DNA of 64,000 bases from GCA-2709075 sp038146865 (GTDB taxonomy: Bacteria; Pseudomonadota; Alphaproteobacteria; MPNO01; UBA2964): NCBI GenBank assembly GCA_038146865.1, contig JAYQSL010000006.1, forward strand, positions 1 to 64,000, written 5' to 3'. The first letter of the stretch is position 1. Every line of letters begins with the position of its first letter. Positions 43,220 through 52,323 of this stretch are shown in pieces. Below the pieces are notes generated by a model. It was given only the letters and a program-made list of their open reading frames with translations. It was not told the origin of the DNA and did not search any database. The translations under genes were made by a program, and so were the position numbers.

Positions 43220-44609
43220 ATGATAGAGGTAATTAGCAGAAAAAATCAAAAGATTGCAGTTCTTGGGCTAGGGGCATCGGGTCTCGCGACCGCAAAAGCT
43301 TTGAAAAAATCTGGCGCTAAAGTGACTGTTTGGGACGATAATAGAGAGACCAGAGATAAGGCCTATATGGATGGGTTTGATGTCGCGGAACTGACAGAAC
43401 AGCATATATCGAACCTCGACGCATTATTGGCCTCCCCGGGCATACCTCTTACCGTAAATCGACATCCGGCAATAGAGAGAGCCAAAGCTCTAGCATGCCC
43501 AATTCTTGGCGATATTGAATTGCTGACCGAAAATATTGGCAAAACACATCTGATCGGAATAACCGGCACCAATGGGAAATCTACAACCACGGAATTAGTC
43601 AACCACATCTTTATGAAAGATGGAAAACCCTGCGAAGCAGGGGGCAACCTCGGAAGACCGGTTCTTGATTTTGAATGTCCGAAAACAAATCAAACATACG
43701 TGGTAGAATTATCCTCTTTTCAGCTAGAATTATCGGAAAAAGCCGCTTTTGATATCGCTATCCTCCTAAACATCGGTCCTGATCACTTGGACCGCCACGG
43801 GACCATGGACGCATATATCGCAGCAAAAATGCGGCTCTTCAATCATTCTCGATCCGGAGCAAGCAGTATTGCTATTATAAGTATTGACGATATCGAAAGC
43901 AGAAAAGTTTTTGATTTTCTAAAAAAAAAGAAAGATTGGGAAGTGATTCCCGTCTCGGTTCTAAAAGAATTGCAAGATGGAGTTTTTGTAAAGAAAGGCG
44001 TGATGTACGACGCAAGGCAAGGAGATCCTTCCAGAATTTGCGACCTATCAAATTTTACAAACTTAAGAGGCCAACACAGTTACCATAATGCCGCGTGCGC
44101 CTATCTGGCAGCAACATGCTCGGGAGTTCCACACGATGTGATCATCCATGCTTTCGAAACTTTTCCTGGTCTACCACATCGTTTGGAATTAGTGAAAAAT
44201 TTTGCTGATGTTGAAGTCATTAATGACAGCAAAGCCACAAATATAGGGGCCACCAATACTGCCCTTTCATGTTTTTTTAATGTTTACTGGATTGCTGGTG
44301 GGAGAAGCAAAGGGGAAAACTTTGAAGATCTTCTGAGCTCATGCGGGTAGGGTAAAGCATGCATTTCTTATCGGAGAAGCGGCAGGGGAGATTTCAAAGG
44401 CTTTGGGTTCAATGGTCCCGCATACTGTGTGTGAGACGCTAGAAAGTGCCACCAAGGAGGCTATCGCGTTATCAAAAATCGATCCTGAACCCAACACCGT
44501 TCTTTTGTCTCCTGCGTGCTCCTCATTCGACCAATTCGAAAACTTTTCTGACAGAGGAAATGAATTCAAGCGACTAATTCACCTAGCCCTACGGGAGCTA
44601 TCAGATTGA
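43220..44609 (+). CDS. murD: UDP-MurNAc-L-Ala-D-Glu ligase MurD, frameshifted at about 44348
   Basis: MurD adds D-glutamate to UDP-MurNAc-L-Ala. Frame 1 encodes 376 residues with the P-loop GITGTNGKSTTELV (about 113-126), GPDHLDRHG and VINDSKATN, then stops at TAG 44348-44350. A +1 shift there restores the C-terminal domain (VKHAFLIGEAAGEISKALGS to SPACSSFDQFENFSDRGNEF), ending at 44609 and overlapping ftsW. The corrected length of 462 residues is normal. Since murD is essential and no second copy is visible, a sequence error, or less likely +1 recoding at GGG-TAG, is favoured over a true null. I therefore list it as a CDS. Confidence 0.85.
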
Positions 44610-45730
44610 GTGCCTTCACCAGAAAAGATACATCATTTTTAGGCGATTGGTGGTGGACTGTGGATCGTTGGACCTTGGCAGCTGCAGCCTTACTTGTATT
44701 AGTTGGCGTTATGCTAATTTTTGCTGCCAGTCCAGCGGTAGCCGAAGGACGCAATTACCCTCCATACCATTATGTGCAACGCCATTTAGTTTTCCTACCT
44801 TTCGCCGCAGCCGCATTAATTTTGACCTCTATGCTGTCCGTTCGAGGGATCAGACGCTTAGCGATAACAATTTTTGGTTTTGCAATATTTCTCATGATTT
44901 TAACAGTTGCCATAGGACCAGAGACAAAAGGAGCCCAACGATGGCTCAATTTTGCAGGAATAAGCATTCAACCATCAGAATTTATCAAACCAAGTTTTGC
45001 CATTTTGGCGGGTTGGCTTTTTTCTAAGGCAAAAACTGACGGTTACACTCTGGACCGAATTATAGCAATCATACTTTTTGTTATGGTGATTAGCCTTCTG
45101 CTTTTACAACCCGACTTTGGCATGACAGTTGTTGTATCTGTTGTTTGGTTCACTCAATTTTTTCTCGCAGGACTTCCAGTGGTATGGGTACTGTTATTCA
45201 TCATTGCGGGATTAATTGGCGCAATTGGTGCTTACTTGTTTTTGCCCCATGTAACCAGCAGGGTAGATCGATTCATAGACCCGTCCTCGGGAGACTCCTA
45301 CCAGGTTGAACGATCTTTGCAAGCTTTTGGTAACGGAGGTGCTTTTGGCCGCGGGCCAGGCGAAGGTTCAATCAAATCTAATCTCCCGGACGCCCATACC
45401 GATTTCATCTTTGCTGTTGCCGGAGAAGAATTTGGCCTCCTTGTCTGCATACTTATTGTTGGTCTGTTCGCATTTATTATCCTACGGGTTATTGGCCAAG
45501 CACTAAGGGTAAATGACTTTTTTGTCCTTCTGGCTGTCTCGGGCCTAATTGTTCAGTTTGGTCTCCAGGCATTCATTAACATGGCCTCCACACTTCGCTT
45601 GATGCCCACAAAGGGAATGACTCTGCCTTTCGTCTCGTACGGTGGATCTTCTTTATTGGCTTGCGCCATATGCATCGGAATGGTGTTAGCACTTACGCGG
45701 CGACGCTTTAATACTGTAGGTCCAAGATGA
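44606..45730 (+). CDS. ftsW: Septal peptidoglycan glycosyltransferase FtsW
   Basis: 374 residues, SEDS family with about ten membrane helices. QPSEFIKPSFAILAGW carries the family motif; the large periplasmic loop contains DPSSGDSYQVERSLQAFGNGGAFGRGPGEG with the catalytic Asp region, and GMTLPFVSYGGSS closes the protein. Polymerises lipid II with FtsI. TTG start overlapping the end of the corrected murD frame by four bases. Confidence 0.95.
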   Translation: MSAFTRKDTSFLGDWWWTVDRWTLAAAALLVLVGVMLIFAASPAVAEGRNYPPYHYVQRHLVFLPFAAAALILTSMLSVRGIRRLAITIFGFAIFLMILTVAIGPETKGAQRWLNFAGISIQPSEFIKPSFAILAGWLFSKAKTDGYTLDRIIAIILFVMVISLLLLQPDFGMTVVVSVVWFTQFFLAGLPVVWVLLFIIAGLIGAIGAYLFLPHVTSRVDRFIDPSSGDSYQVERSLQAFGNGGAFGRGPGEGSIKSNLPDAHTDFIFAVAGEEFGLLVCILIVGLFAFIILRVIGQALRVNDFFVLLAVSGLIVQFGLQAFINMASTLRLMPTKGMTLPFVSYGGSSLLACAICIGMVLALTRRRFNTVGPR

Positions 45731-46827
45731 AAAAACGGGGGCTAATATTGATAGTGGCTGGCGGAACCGGGGGACATGTATTCCCCGCAATTGCGCTAAA
45801 TACAGAATTGCGAGATCGTGGATGGGAAACAAGTATCATAACTGATGCCCGTGGCCGAAGGTTTACCAAGGTTGAAGATGGCACCCAAATTTATCAACTA
45901 ACATCCGCCCGACCTGGAGGAACAATTATCAGCGGGCTTAAAAGAAGCCTATTTTTGGGTATTTCCTTCATAAAAGCGATCATCTTGATAAAGCAACTTA
46001 ACCCTAGCCTTGTTATCGGGTTTGGTGGATCAGCGACGATACCGAGTATCTTCGCTGCAACACTTTTAGGCCACCCCTCTATCCTTCATGAACAAAATTC
46101 AATCCTGGGCCGGGCCAACAGGTTGCTTGCAAAATATGTTGATCTAATAGCGGTCGCCTACCCAAACGTGCTTGGAATCCAACCCCGCCACCAGAGTAAA
46201 ATCGTGATGACAGGTAACCCTGTTCGGGCGGAGATCAGAGCAGTCACCCATAAAAAAGAGACAAACTCAAAACAAATTTTAGTTTTGGGGGGAAGCCAGG
46301 GCGCTCAAATATTCGGCCAAGTTATTCCAAAAGCTATCAAGCTTTTACCCAAAGACATAAGCAACAAAATCGTAATATATCAGCAGTGTCGGGACGAGGA
46401 TATTGAAAACGTCAAGGCGGAGTATGCAAAGACTGCTGTAATTTCTAACCTCTCAACCTTCTTTTCTAACATCCCAGAATTGATGGCAACCTCTTGCCTT
46501 ATAATCTCGAGAGCAGGAGCTTCGACTATCGCAGAACTTAATGTAATTGGTCGCCCGGCAATCCTTGTCCCCTACCCAAGTGCTATGGACGATCATCAAA
46601 CGGCAAATGCACTTAACATGACCAGATGCGGAGCCGGGTGGATGATTCCCCAAAAAGAGTTTGGTCCAATCGCACTTGCAGAACGTCTAACTGCCTGCCT
46701 TTCCTCATCAAATTTATTGCAATCAGCTTCTATCAGCTCGGCCAAAATAGGACAGCCCGATGCAACGCAAAAGCTTGCAGAGGCAATCGAAAATTTGTGC
46801 GGGTCTCCCACTAGGAGAACTTTATGA
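45727..46827 (+). CDS. murG: UDP-GlcNAc:lipid I N-acetylglucosaminyltransferase MurG
   Basis: 366 residues, GT28 family. Opening VAGGTGGHVFPAIAL, membrane-facing G-loops, HEQNSILGRANRLL, VLGGSQGAQIF and SRAGASTIAELNVIGRPAILVPYPSAMDDHQ with the UDP-GlcNAc site. Makes lipid II at the inner membrane face. ATGA overlaps with both ftsW and murC. Confidence 0.96.
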   Translation: MKKRGLILIVAGGTGGHVFPAIALNTELRDRGWETSIITDARGRRFTKVEDGTQIYQLTSARPGGTIISGLKRSLFLGISFIKAIILIKQLNPSLVIGFGGSATIPSIFAATLLGHPSILHEQNSILGRANRLLAKYVDLIAVAYPNVLGIQPRHQSKIVMTGNPVRAEIRAVTHKKETNSKQILVLGGSQGAQIFGQVIPKAIKLLPKDISNKIVIYQQCRDEDIENVKAEYAKTAVISNLSTFFSNIPELMATSCLIISRAGASTIAELNVIGRPAILVPYPSAMDDHQTANALNMTRCGAGWMIPQKEFGPIALAERLTACLSSSNLLQSASISSAKIGQPDATQKLAEAIENLCGSPTRRTL

Positions 46828-48266
46828 AATCAATGCCAACAGAAATAGGAAAGCTGCATTTTTGCGGGATCGGTGGCATCGGGATGAGCGGCATTGCAGA
46901 AATTTTGCATAATCTTGGTTATGAAATCCAAGGCAGTGACATAGCAGAGAATGCAAACGTTGAGCGACTCCGTGGTTTGGGAATTTCTATCAAAACTGAC
47001 CAACATGAAGAAAATATAGTTGACGCAGCTGTTTTGGTGATTTCTTCAGCTATTAAATCAGACAACCCCGAACTGATTGCCGCGCGAAAAAGAATGATTC
47101 CAGTCGTTCGGAGAGCAGAGATGCTTGCAGAGCTCATGCGTCTCCGTTCCTCCATATCTGTTGCGGGGACTCACGGAAAAACAACGACTACGTCTCTCAT
47201 TTCGGCGCTTTTGGATAGCGGGGGATTGGACCCGACGGTCATTAATGGAGGGATTATCAACGCTTATGGAACTAATGCTAGGCTTGGAAAGGGTGATTGG
47301 ATTGTCGTAGAGGCAGATGAGTCTGATGGAAGTTTTATTAAATTACCTGCCAGGATCGCATTGCTCACTAATCTTGATGCCGAACATCTGGATCATTGGG
47401 GGTCCTTTGACGAACTAAAGGGAGCTTTCGGCGCATATATCCAAAATATTCCATTCTATGGCTTGGCTGTTTTGTGCATCGACAGCTCAGAAGTGCAAGC
47501 AATTATTCCAAAGGTCTCTGACCGCAGGATAGTTACATATGGATTCAACCTACAGGCCGATGTCAGAGCTATAAATTTCAGGACAGGACAGGGTTCCAGC
47601 TTTTTTGATGTAACTCTCTCGGATCGCTGTAATGCTAGTAGATCGCTTATTCAAAATATATCCGTTCCCATGGCCGGAAAACACAATGCACAGAACGCTC
47701 TTGCAGCCATAGCTGTAGCCATCGAAGTAGGCGTAAGTGAGGAAGATATTCGAAAAGGCCTTCAAAACTTCTCGGGCGTAAGACGCCGTTTCACTCTAAC
47801 AGGAACAGTTGCAGGGATAACCATAGTTGATGACTACGCACACCATCCGGTTGAGATAGCCTCCACTCTCCAAGCTGCAAGATCTGTCTCTGAAGGTCGC
47901 GTGATCGCCGTCTTTCAACCTCATCGCTACTCCAGAATTAGGGATTTATTCCAGGATTTCTGCATCTGTTTTAACGATGCGGACATCGTGATCGTATCTG
48001 ATATTTATGCGGCGGGAGAAGTTCCGATAGAAGGAATAAATCGAGACTCCTTAGTTAAGGGTTTGATTTCTAACGGCCACAAGGGGGTGATTTCTCTCCA
48101 ACAAGTCGCAGATTTGCCAGCTATTGTTGCTGAGAATGCAAGGGCAAAAGACTACCTTCTTTTCTTAGGGGCGGGCAATATTACTGACTGGGCCTGGCGA
48201 ATTCCAAAACAACTTTCTGGTCATTTTGACAAACATAATGGATTTTCGGAGGGACAACCGTCGTGA
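46824..48266 (+). CDS. murC: UDP-MurNAc-L-alanine ligase MurC
   Basis: 480 residues. N-terminal Rossmann motif HFCGIGGIGMSGIAEIL, P-loop SVAGTHGKTTTTSLI, VEADESDGSF, and the C-terminal VDDYAHHPVEIASTL and FQPHRYSR. Adds the first stem residue, L-alanine. Overlaps murG and murB by four bases each. Confidence 0.96.
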   Translation: MKSMPTEIGKLHFCGIGGIGMSGIAEILHNLGYEIQGSDIAENANVERLRGLGISIKTDQHEENIVDAAVLVISSAIKSDNPELIAARKRMIPVVRRAEMLAELMRLRSSISVAGTHGKTTTTSLISALLDSGGLDPTVINGGIINAYGTNARLGKGDWIVVEADESDGSFIKLPARIALLTNLDAEHLDHWGSFDELKGAFGAYIQNIPFYGLAVLCIDSSEVQAIIPKVSDRRIVTYGFNLQADVRAINFRTGQGSSFFDVTLSDRCNASRSLIQNISVPMAGKHNAQNALAAIAVAIEVGVSEEDIRKGLQNFSGVRRRFTLTGTVAGITIVDDYAHHPVEIASTLQAARSVSEGRVIAVFQPHRYSRIRDLFQDFCICFNDADIVIVSDIYAAGEVPIEGINRDSLVKGLISNGHKGVISLQQVADLPAIVAENARAKDYLLFLGAGNITDWAWRIPKQLSGHFDKHNGFSEGQPS

Positions 48267-49213
48267 CGGCAATCCCAAAAGATATCGCGATCGAGCAAAT
48301 GCCGTCGGTAAGAGGTCGGCTCAGATGTAACTTCCCCATCTCTCGATCAACCTGGTTCAGAGTGGGCGGTAAGGCCCAGATGCTTTTTGAGCCCGCTGAC
48401 ACCGAAGATCTCGCAGAATTTCTTTACCTCTTAGACGCAAGTATTCCGCTGACAGTAATCGGAGCAGCCTCGAATTTACTTGTTCGTGACGGAGGCATCC
48501 CTGGGGTTACCATCAGATTAGGCAAGGCATTTTCTAAAATATGCGTAAAAAAAACTAGTTCTAAGATAATTGCAGGCGGAAGCACAATAGGCGTTAAACT
48601 CTCCAGAAAAGCTGAGCAATCTAGTATGGCGGGACTAGAATTCCTCAGCGGGATTCCTGGTACGACCGGAGGGGCAATAAGAATGAATGCCGGTGCCTAT
48701 GGCAGTGAAATGTCTGAAATCTTGATAAAGGCCACGGCGGTAAATCGTCGAGGGGAGATCCTAAATCTTGAAAGAGGCAAGATGAATTTTTCCTATCGTA
48801 ATAGTGGATGCCCTGATGATTTGATTTTCACCTCAGCTGTACTTTCTGGGCAACCCGAAGACCCAAAAAGTATAGAAAAAAGAATGCTGGAGATAACTTC
48901 AGCGCGTAATCGCAGTCAGCCGATCAGAACTCGCACTGGAGGAAGCACATTTAAGAATCCACCCAATTCAAAAGCATGGAAACTAATTGATAGCGCTGGA
49001 TGTCGAGGTCTAATGATAGGTCAAGCACAGGTCTCCCGTCAGCATTGTAATTTTCTGATAAATCATGGACGTGCCACGGCTTCGGACCTCGAGGAACTAG
49101 GGGAAGAAGTGCGAAAGCGTGTGTTTGATACACACGGGGTTGATCTTGAGTGGGAAATAAAGCGAGTGGGATTTAAGGATTCGTCTGTCACAAAAAATGG
49201 TCAATATTTATGA
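48263..49213 (+). CDS. murB: UDP-N-acetylenolpyruvoylglucosamine reductase MurB
   Basis: 316 residues, FAD-dependent, type II (short) MurB. FAD-binding TVIGAASNLLVRDGGIPG, GLEFLSGIPGTTGGAIRMNAGAYG, MNFSYRNSGCP with the catalytic Ser region and GSTFKNPP. GTG start overlapping murC as GTGA; ATGA overlap with ddl. Confidence 0.95.
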   Translation: MTAIPKDIAIEQMPSVRGRLRCNFPISRSTWFRVGGKAQMLFEPADTEDLAEFLYLLDASIPLTVIGAASNLLVRDGGIPGVTIRLGKAFSKICVKKTSSKIIAGGSTIGVKLSRKAEQSSMAGLEFLSGIPGTTGGAIRMNAGAYGSEMSEILIKATAVNRRGEILNLERGKMNFSYRNSGCPDDLIFTSAVLSGQPEDPKSIEKRMLEITSARNRSQPIRTRTGGSTFKNPPNSKAWKLIDSAGCRGLMIGQAQVSRQHCNFLINHGRATASDLEELGEEVRKRVFDTHGVDLEWEIKRVGFKDSSVTKNGQYL

Positions 49214-50139
49214 CCTTACGACTTCAAATAGGAGTTTTAATGGGGGGATCTTCTTCAGAGAGAGACATTTCCCTTCTAACAGGAAAAGCGGTGATATCCG
49301 CATTGCAAGATCTCGGCCATTTTGTTTTTAGCATTGATCCAATCTCTGGGGTAAAACAAACAATTCAAACCTTGACTAAAAAAAAGCCCAATGTCGTCTT
49401 CAACGCACTGCACGGCCGCTTCGGAGAAGATGGAACTATACAGGGCCTGCTGGAACTTCTAAAAATTCCATATACCCATTCCCCAGTCCTGGCATCCGCA
49501 ATAGCTATGAACAAGCCCACTGCTAAGCATTTGTTTCGGCAGGCTGGAATCCAATGCCCAGAACATCAGGTTGCAACCAAGAGTGAAATCTTGGACAGAG
49601 ATATCCTTCCAAGACCCTATGTAATTAAGCCCTGCAAAGAGGGCTCCAGCATTGGTGTCAAAATCATATCTGACGGAACGACCCTTCCCCATTCGACAGA
49701 TGATCTCTGGAAATATGGTGATGGCTTTATGGTGGAAAGATTTATTCCCGGTCGTGAACTCACCGTGGCTGTAATGGGAGATAAAGCTTTAGGGATAACC
49801 GAATTACGCCCAAAGTCAGGCTTTTATGATTTTGAGTCAAAATACAGCGAGGGCAAAACGAACCATATTATACCGGCTGACCTGCCGGCCTCGGTATCAA
49901 AAATAGCAATGGAGTCTGCGGTAAAGGCGCATAAAATATTGGGCTGCAAAGGTATTACCAGGTCTGATTTTCGTTACGACGATCAACAAAGCGGAGCCGA
50001 CGGACTATATCTGCTAGAACTAAATACACAGCCCGGTTTAACGCCGTTATCTCTCGTCCCGGAGCAAGCTGCATACGCTGGAATTTCATTTCATGATTTA
50101 GTCGAGTGGATGGTGGAGAGTGCTACATGCGACTATTGA
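49210..50139 (+). CDS. ddl: D-alanine-D-alanine ligase
   Basis: 309 residues, ATP-grasp. LMGGSSSERDISLLTGKAV, HGRFGEDGTIQGLLE, VIKPCKEGSSIGVKI, VERFIPGRELTVAV and LELNTQPGLTPLSLVPEQA mark the D-Ala-D-Ala ligase family. Supplies the dipeptide to MurF. Its end overlaps the chosen ftsQ start by 13 bases. Confidence 0.95.
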   Translation: MTLRLQIGVLMGGSSSERDISLLTGKAVISALQDLGHFVFSIDPISGVKQTIQTLTKKKPNVVFNALHGRFGEDGTIQGLLELLKIPYTHSPVLASAIAMNKPTAKHLFRQAGIQCPEHQVATKSEILDRDILPRPYVIKPCKEGSSIGVKIISDGTTLPHSTDDLWKYGDGFMVERFIPGRELTVAVMGDKALGITELRPKSGFYDFESKYSEGKTNHIIPADLPASVSKIAMESAVKAHKILGCKGITRSDFRYDDQQSGADGLYLLELNTQPGLTPLSLVPEQAAYAGISFHDLVEWMVESATCDY

Positions 50140-50972
50140 GAAAGACCAATAGACAGCTGTCACTTGCCCAGCACGGCCCTAATAAACGCCTAGGAGTAAT
50201 CAAAGTTAAGCTATCAAAACCCGTAATTCTTTTATTAGCCATCAGCTCATTTATCTTCATTTCATGGCATTATGGCTTGGTTAATCAAGTTAAGGTTGCA
50301 TCATATTCCTTTCTAATTAAAGCCAGCATCCAATCAGGTTTTGTTGTTGACGATATTTCTTTAATTGGTCGGGTCAACACGAAAAGGGGTGAAATAATAG
50401 GGGCAACAAAAGTTACCCCAGGGCAGTCCATTTTAGAAATTAACCCGAAAAAGATTCAATCGAGCATTGCAAAACTACCCTGGGTTGAGTTTGCCATCGT
50501 GCAGCGCTATCTGCCGAACAAACTTGTCATTAGGATATCAGAACGTCAGCCAATTGCTATTTGGCAAAAAGATGCGAACCTTGCCTTGATTGATCATAAG
50601 GGTCACTTGATCAAAGTTTCCGATTTGCGCCCTTTCCGCCGACTACCAACCCTTGTTGGCAAAGATGCCCCGGTTAAAGCATCTAAGCTTATGAATTTAT
50701 TAACCACCGAACCTGAACTATCAAAGCTGGTTGTTGGCGCAACCTGGATTGGCGGTCGGCGCTGGAATGTGAACTTAAGGGGTGGCATTAAAATTCTGCT
50801 TCCAGAAATAGAACCAAGGCAAGCATGGAAATTGCTCGCAGGGTTAAATGAAAAATACACGCTGCTCGCGCGCGACATAAATATTATCGATTTGCGCCTG
50901 CCGGATCGAATAATTGTCAAGATGGGCCCTCACGGCCGCCAATTAATCAAGAAAGCTGGAAAGAGTACATGA
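50127..50972 (+). CDS. ftsQ: Cell division protein FtsQ
   Basis: 281 residues: cytoplasmic basic segment, one membrane helix (VILLLAISSFIFISWHYGL), a POTRA domain (VDDISLIGRVNTKRGEIIGATKVTPGQSILEIN) and the FtsQ beta domain (LPWVEFAIVQRYLPNKLVIRISERQPIAIWQ, then IKILLPE). Bridges early and late divisome proteins. ATG 50127 is chosen because GGAG lies 8 bases before it; ATG 50106 is in frame upstream. Confidence 0.92.
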   Translation: MRLLRKTNRQLSLAQHGPNKRLGVIKVKLSKPVILLLAISSFIFISWHYGLVNQVKVASYSFLIKASIQSGFVVDDISLIGRVNTKRGEIIGATKVTPGQSILEINPKKIQSSIAKLPWVEFAIVQRYLPNKLVIRISERQPIAIWQKDANLALIDHKGHLIKVSDLRPFRRLPTLVGKDAPVKASKLMNLLTTEPELSKLVVGATWIGGRRWNVNLRGGIKILLPEIEPRQAWKLLAGLNEKYTLLARDINIIDLRLPDRIIVKMGPHGRQLIKKAGKST

Positions 50973-50991
50973 GGTGGTCAGGAGAATAGTC

Positions 50992-52245
50992 ATGGGCAGA
51001 GCTGGAAAAACACGAACTGGACTCGTAGCTGCACTGGATGTTGGAAGTAGCAAAATTTGCTGCTTAATCGCTCAAGCCCACAATAATGGTGCCATACGTA
51101 TTGCTGGGGTGGGGCATCACGCGTCACTGGGCATCAAAAGTGGAGCGATTATCGATATGGCGGCGGCCCAAAACTCTATATTGACTGCTGTTAGTGCTGC
51201 AGAGGAGATGGCGGGAGAGAGAATTCAGGAAGTGATCTTATCCGTCGCGGGGGGCAGCCTTGCCTCACAAAACTATAGCGCCAAATGTTCAGTTTCAGGC
51301 AAAGAAATATCTGAAAATGAAATACGTAGGTTGCTCGCTCGCGCAGGAGAAATTGACCAACCTATTGATCGAGAGCTACTGCATTGCTTTCCAGTGGGAT
51401 ATATCGTCGACGGCACCAGGGGAGTCAGAGATCCACGAGGTATGTTTGCTGAGGAACTTACTGCAAACATGCATTTGGTAACAGCGAGAGCGGCTGGTTT
51501 ACGAAACCTCGCGAGCTGCATCGAAAGATGCCACCTCGACATTGAATGTGCCGTTGCTGCCCCGTATGCATCAGGTCTTGCCTGTTTAGTAGAAGATGAG
51601 ATCGACCTCGGGGCCACCATTATTGATATGGGGGGAGGGACCACATCGATCGCAGTATTTTATGACGGAGCCCTAATTTTTACTGATAGCATCGCCCTAG
51701 GTGGACAGCATGTTACAAATGACATAGCCCGTGGTTTATCGACTCCCCTCACTCAGGCTGAGAGGATGAAGACCCTCTATGGTTCTGCAATCATATCTTC
51801 TTCTGATGAACTGGAAGTTATAGATGTCCCTCTTATAGGGGAACAGACCTCGGCCCGACCCAATCATGTTCCAAGGTCTCTTTTGAATGGTGTCATTAGA
51901 CCGAGGCTGGAAGAAACTTTCGAAATCATTAGAGCTAGATTGGATCAAGCTGGTTTAACTAAGACTGCAGGCAGGCGACTGGTGCTCACTGGTGGGGCCA
52001 GCCTACTTGCCGGGGTTTCAGAACTGGCCGGACTGGTCATGGAAAAGAAGGTTCGTATTGGACGACCGTTGAGAGTAAGCGGCCTGGCAGATGCAACTAG
52101 CGGCCCGGGATTTTCTGCTGCAGCTGGTCTGTTGCGCTTCGCGGTTGAGAAATATACGGATGATACCGACCCTGCAGACATGGCTCCTGCGCGTTCCGGC
52201 ATGCGTTTTGGCCGGCTGGGGCAATGGATTAGGGAAAATTTCTAG
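50992..52245 (+). CDS. ftsA: Cell division protein FtsA
   Basis: 417 residues, actin-like ATPase tethering FtsZ to the membrane. Phosphate-1 LVAALDVGSSKICCLI, the SHS2 (1C) domain after HASLGIKSGAIID, phosphate-2 ATIIDMGGGTTSIAVF, adenosine motif LVLTGGASLLAGV, and a C-terminal amphipathic helix (FGRLGQWIRENF). ATG 50992 follows GGAG (50981-50984); a GTG at 50974 is in frame but less well supported. Confidence 0.95.
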   Translation: MGRAGKTRTGLVAALDVGSSKICCLIAQAHNNGAIRIAGVGHHASLGIKSGAIIDMAAAQNSILTAVSAAEEMAGERIQEVILSVAGGSLASQNYSAKCSVSGKEISENEIRRLLARAGEIDQPIDRELLHCFPVGYIVDGTRGVRDPRGMFAEELTANMHLVTARAAGLRNLASCIERCHLDIECAVAAPYASGLACLVEDEIDLGATIIDMGGGTTSIAVFYDGALIFTDSIALGGQHVTNDIARGLSTPLTQAERMKTLYGSAIISSSDELEVIDVPLIGEQTSARPNHVPRSLLNGVIRPRLEETFEIIRARLDQAGLTKTAGRRLVLTGGASLLAGVSELAGLVMEKKVRIGRPLRVSGLADATSGPGFSAAAGLLRFAVEKYTDDTDPADMAPARSGMRFGRLGQWIRENF

Positions 52246-52323
52246 TGAACCGAATCTCTTCAAACTTGATTATGGGAGTCAGCCCTCTCTTGACGCTATT
52301 GTATTTCTTTCATGGAGATGAAT

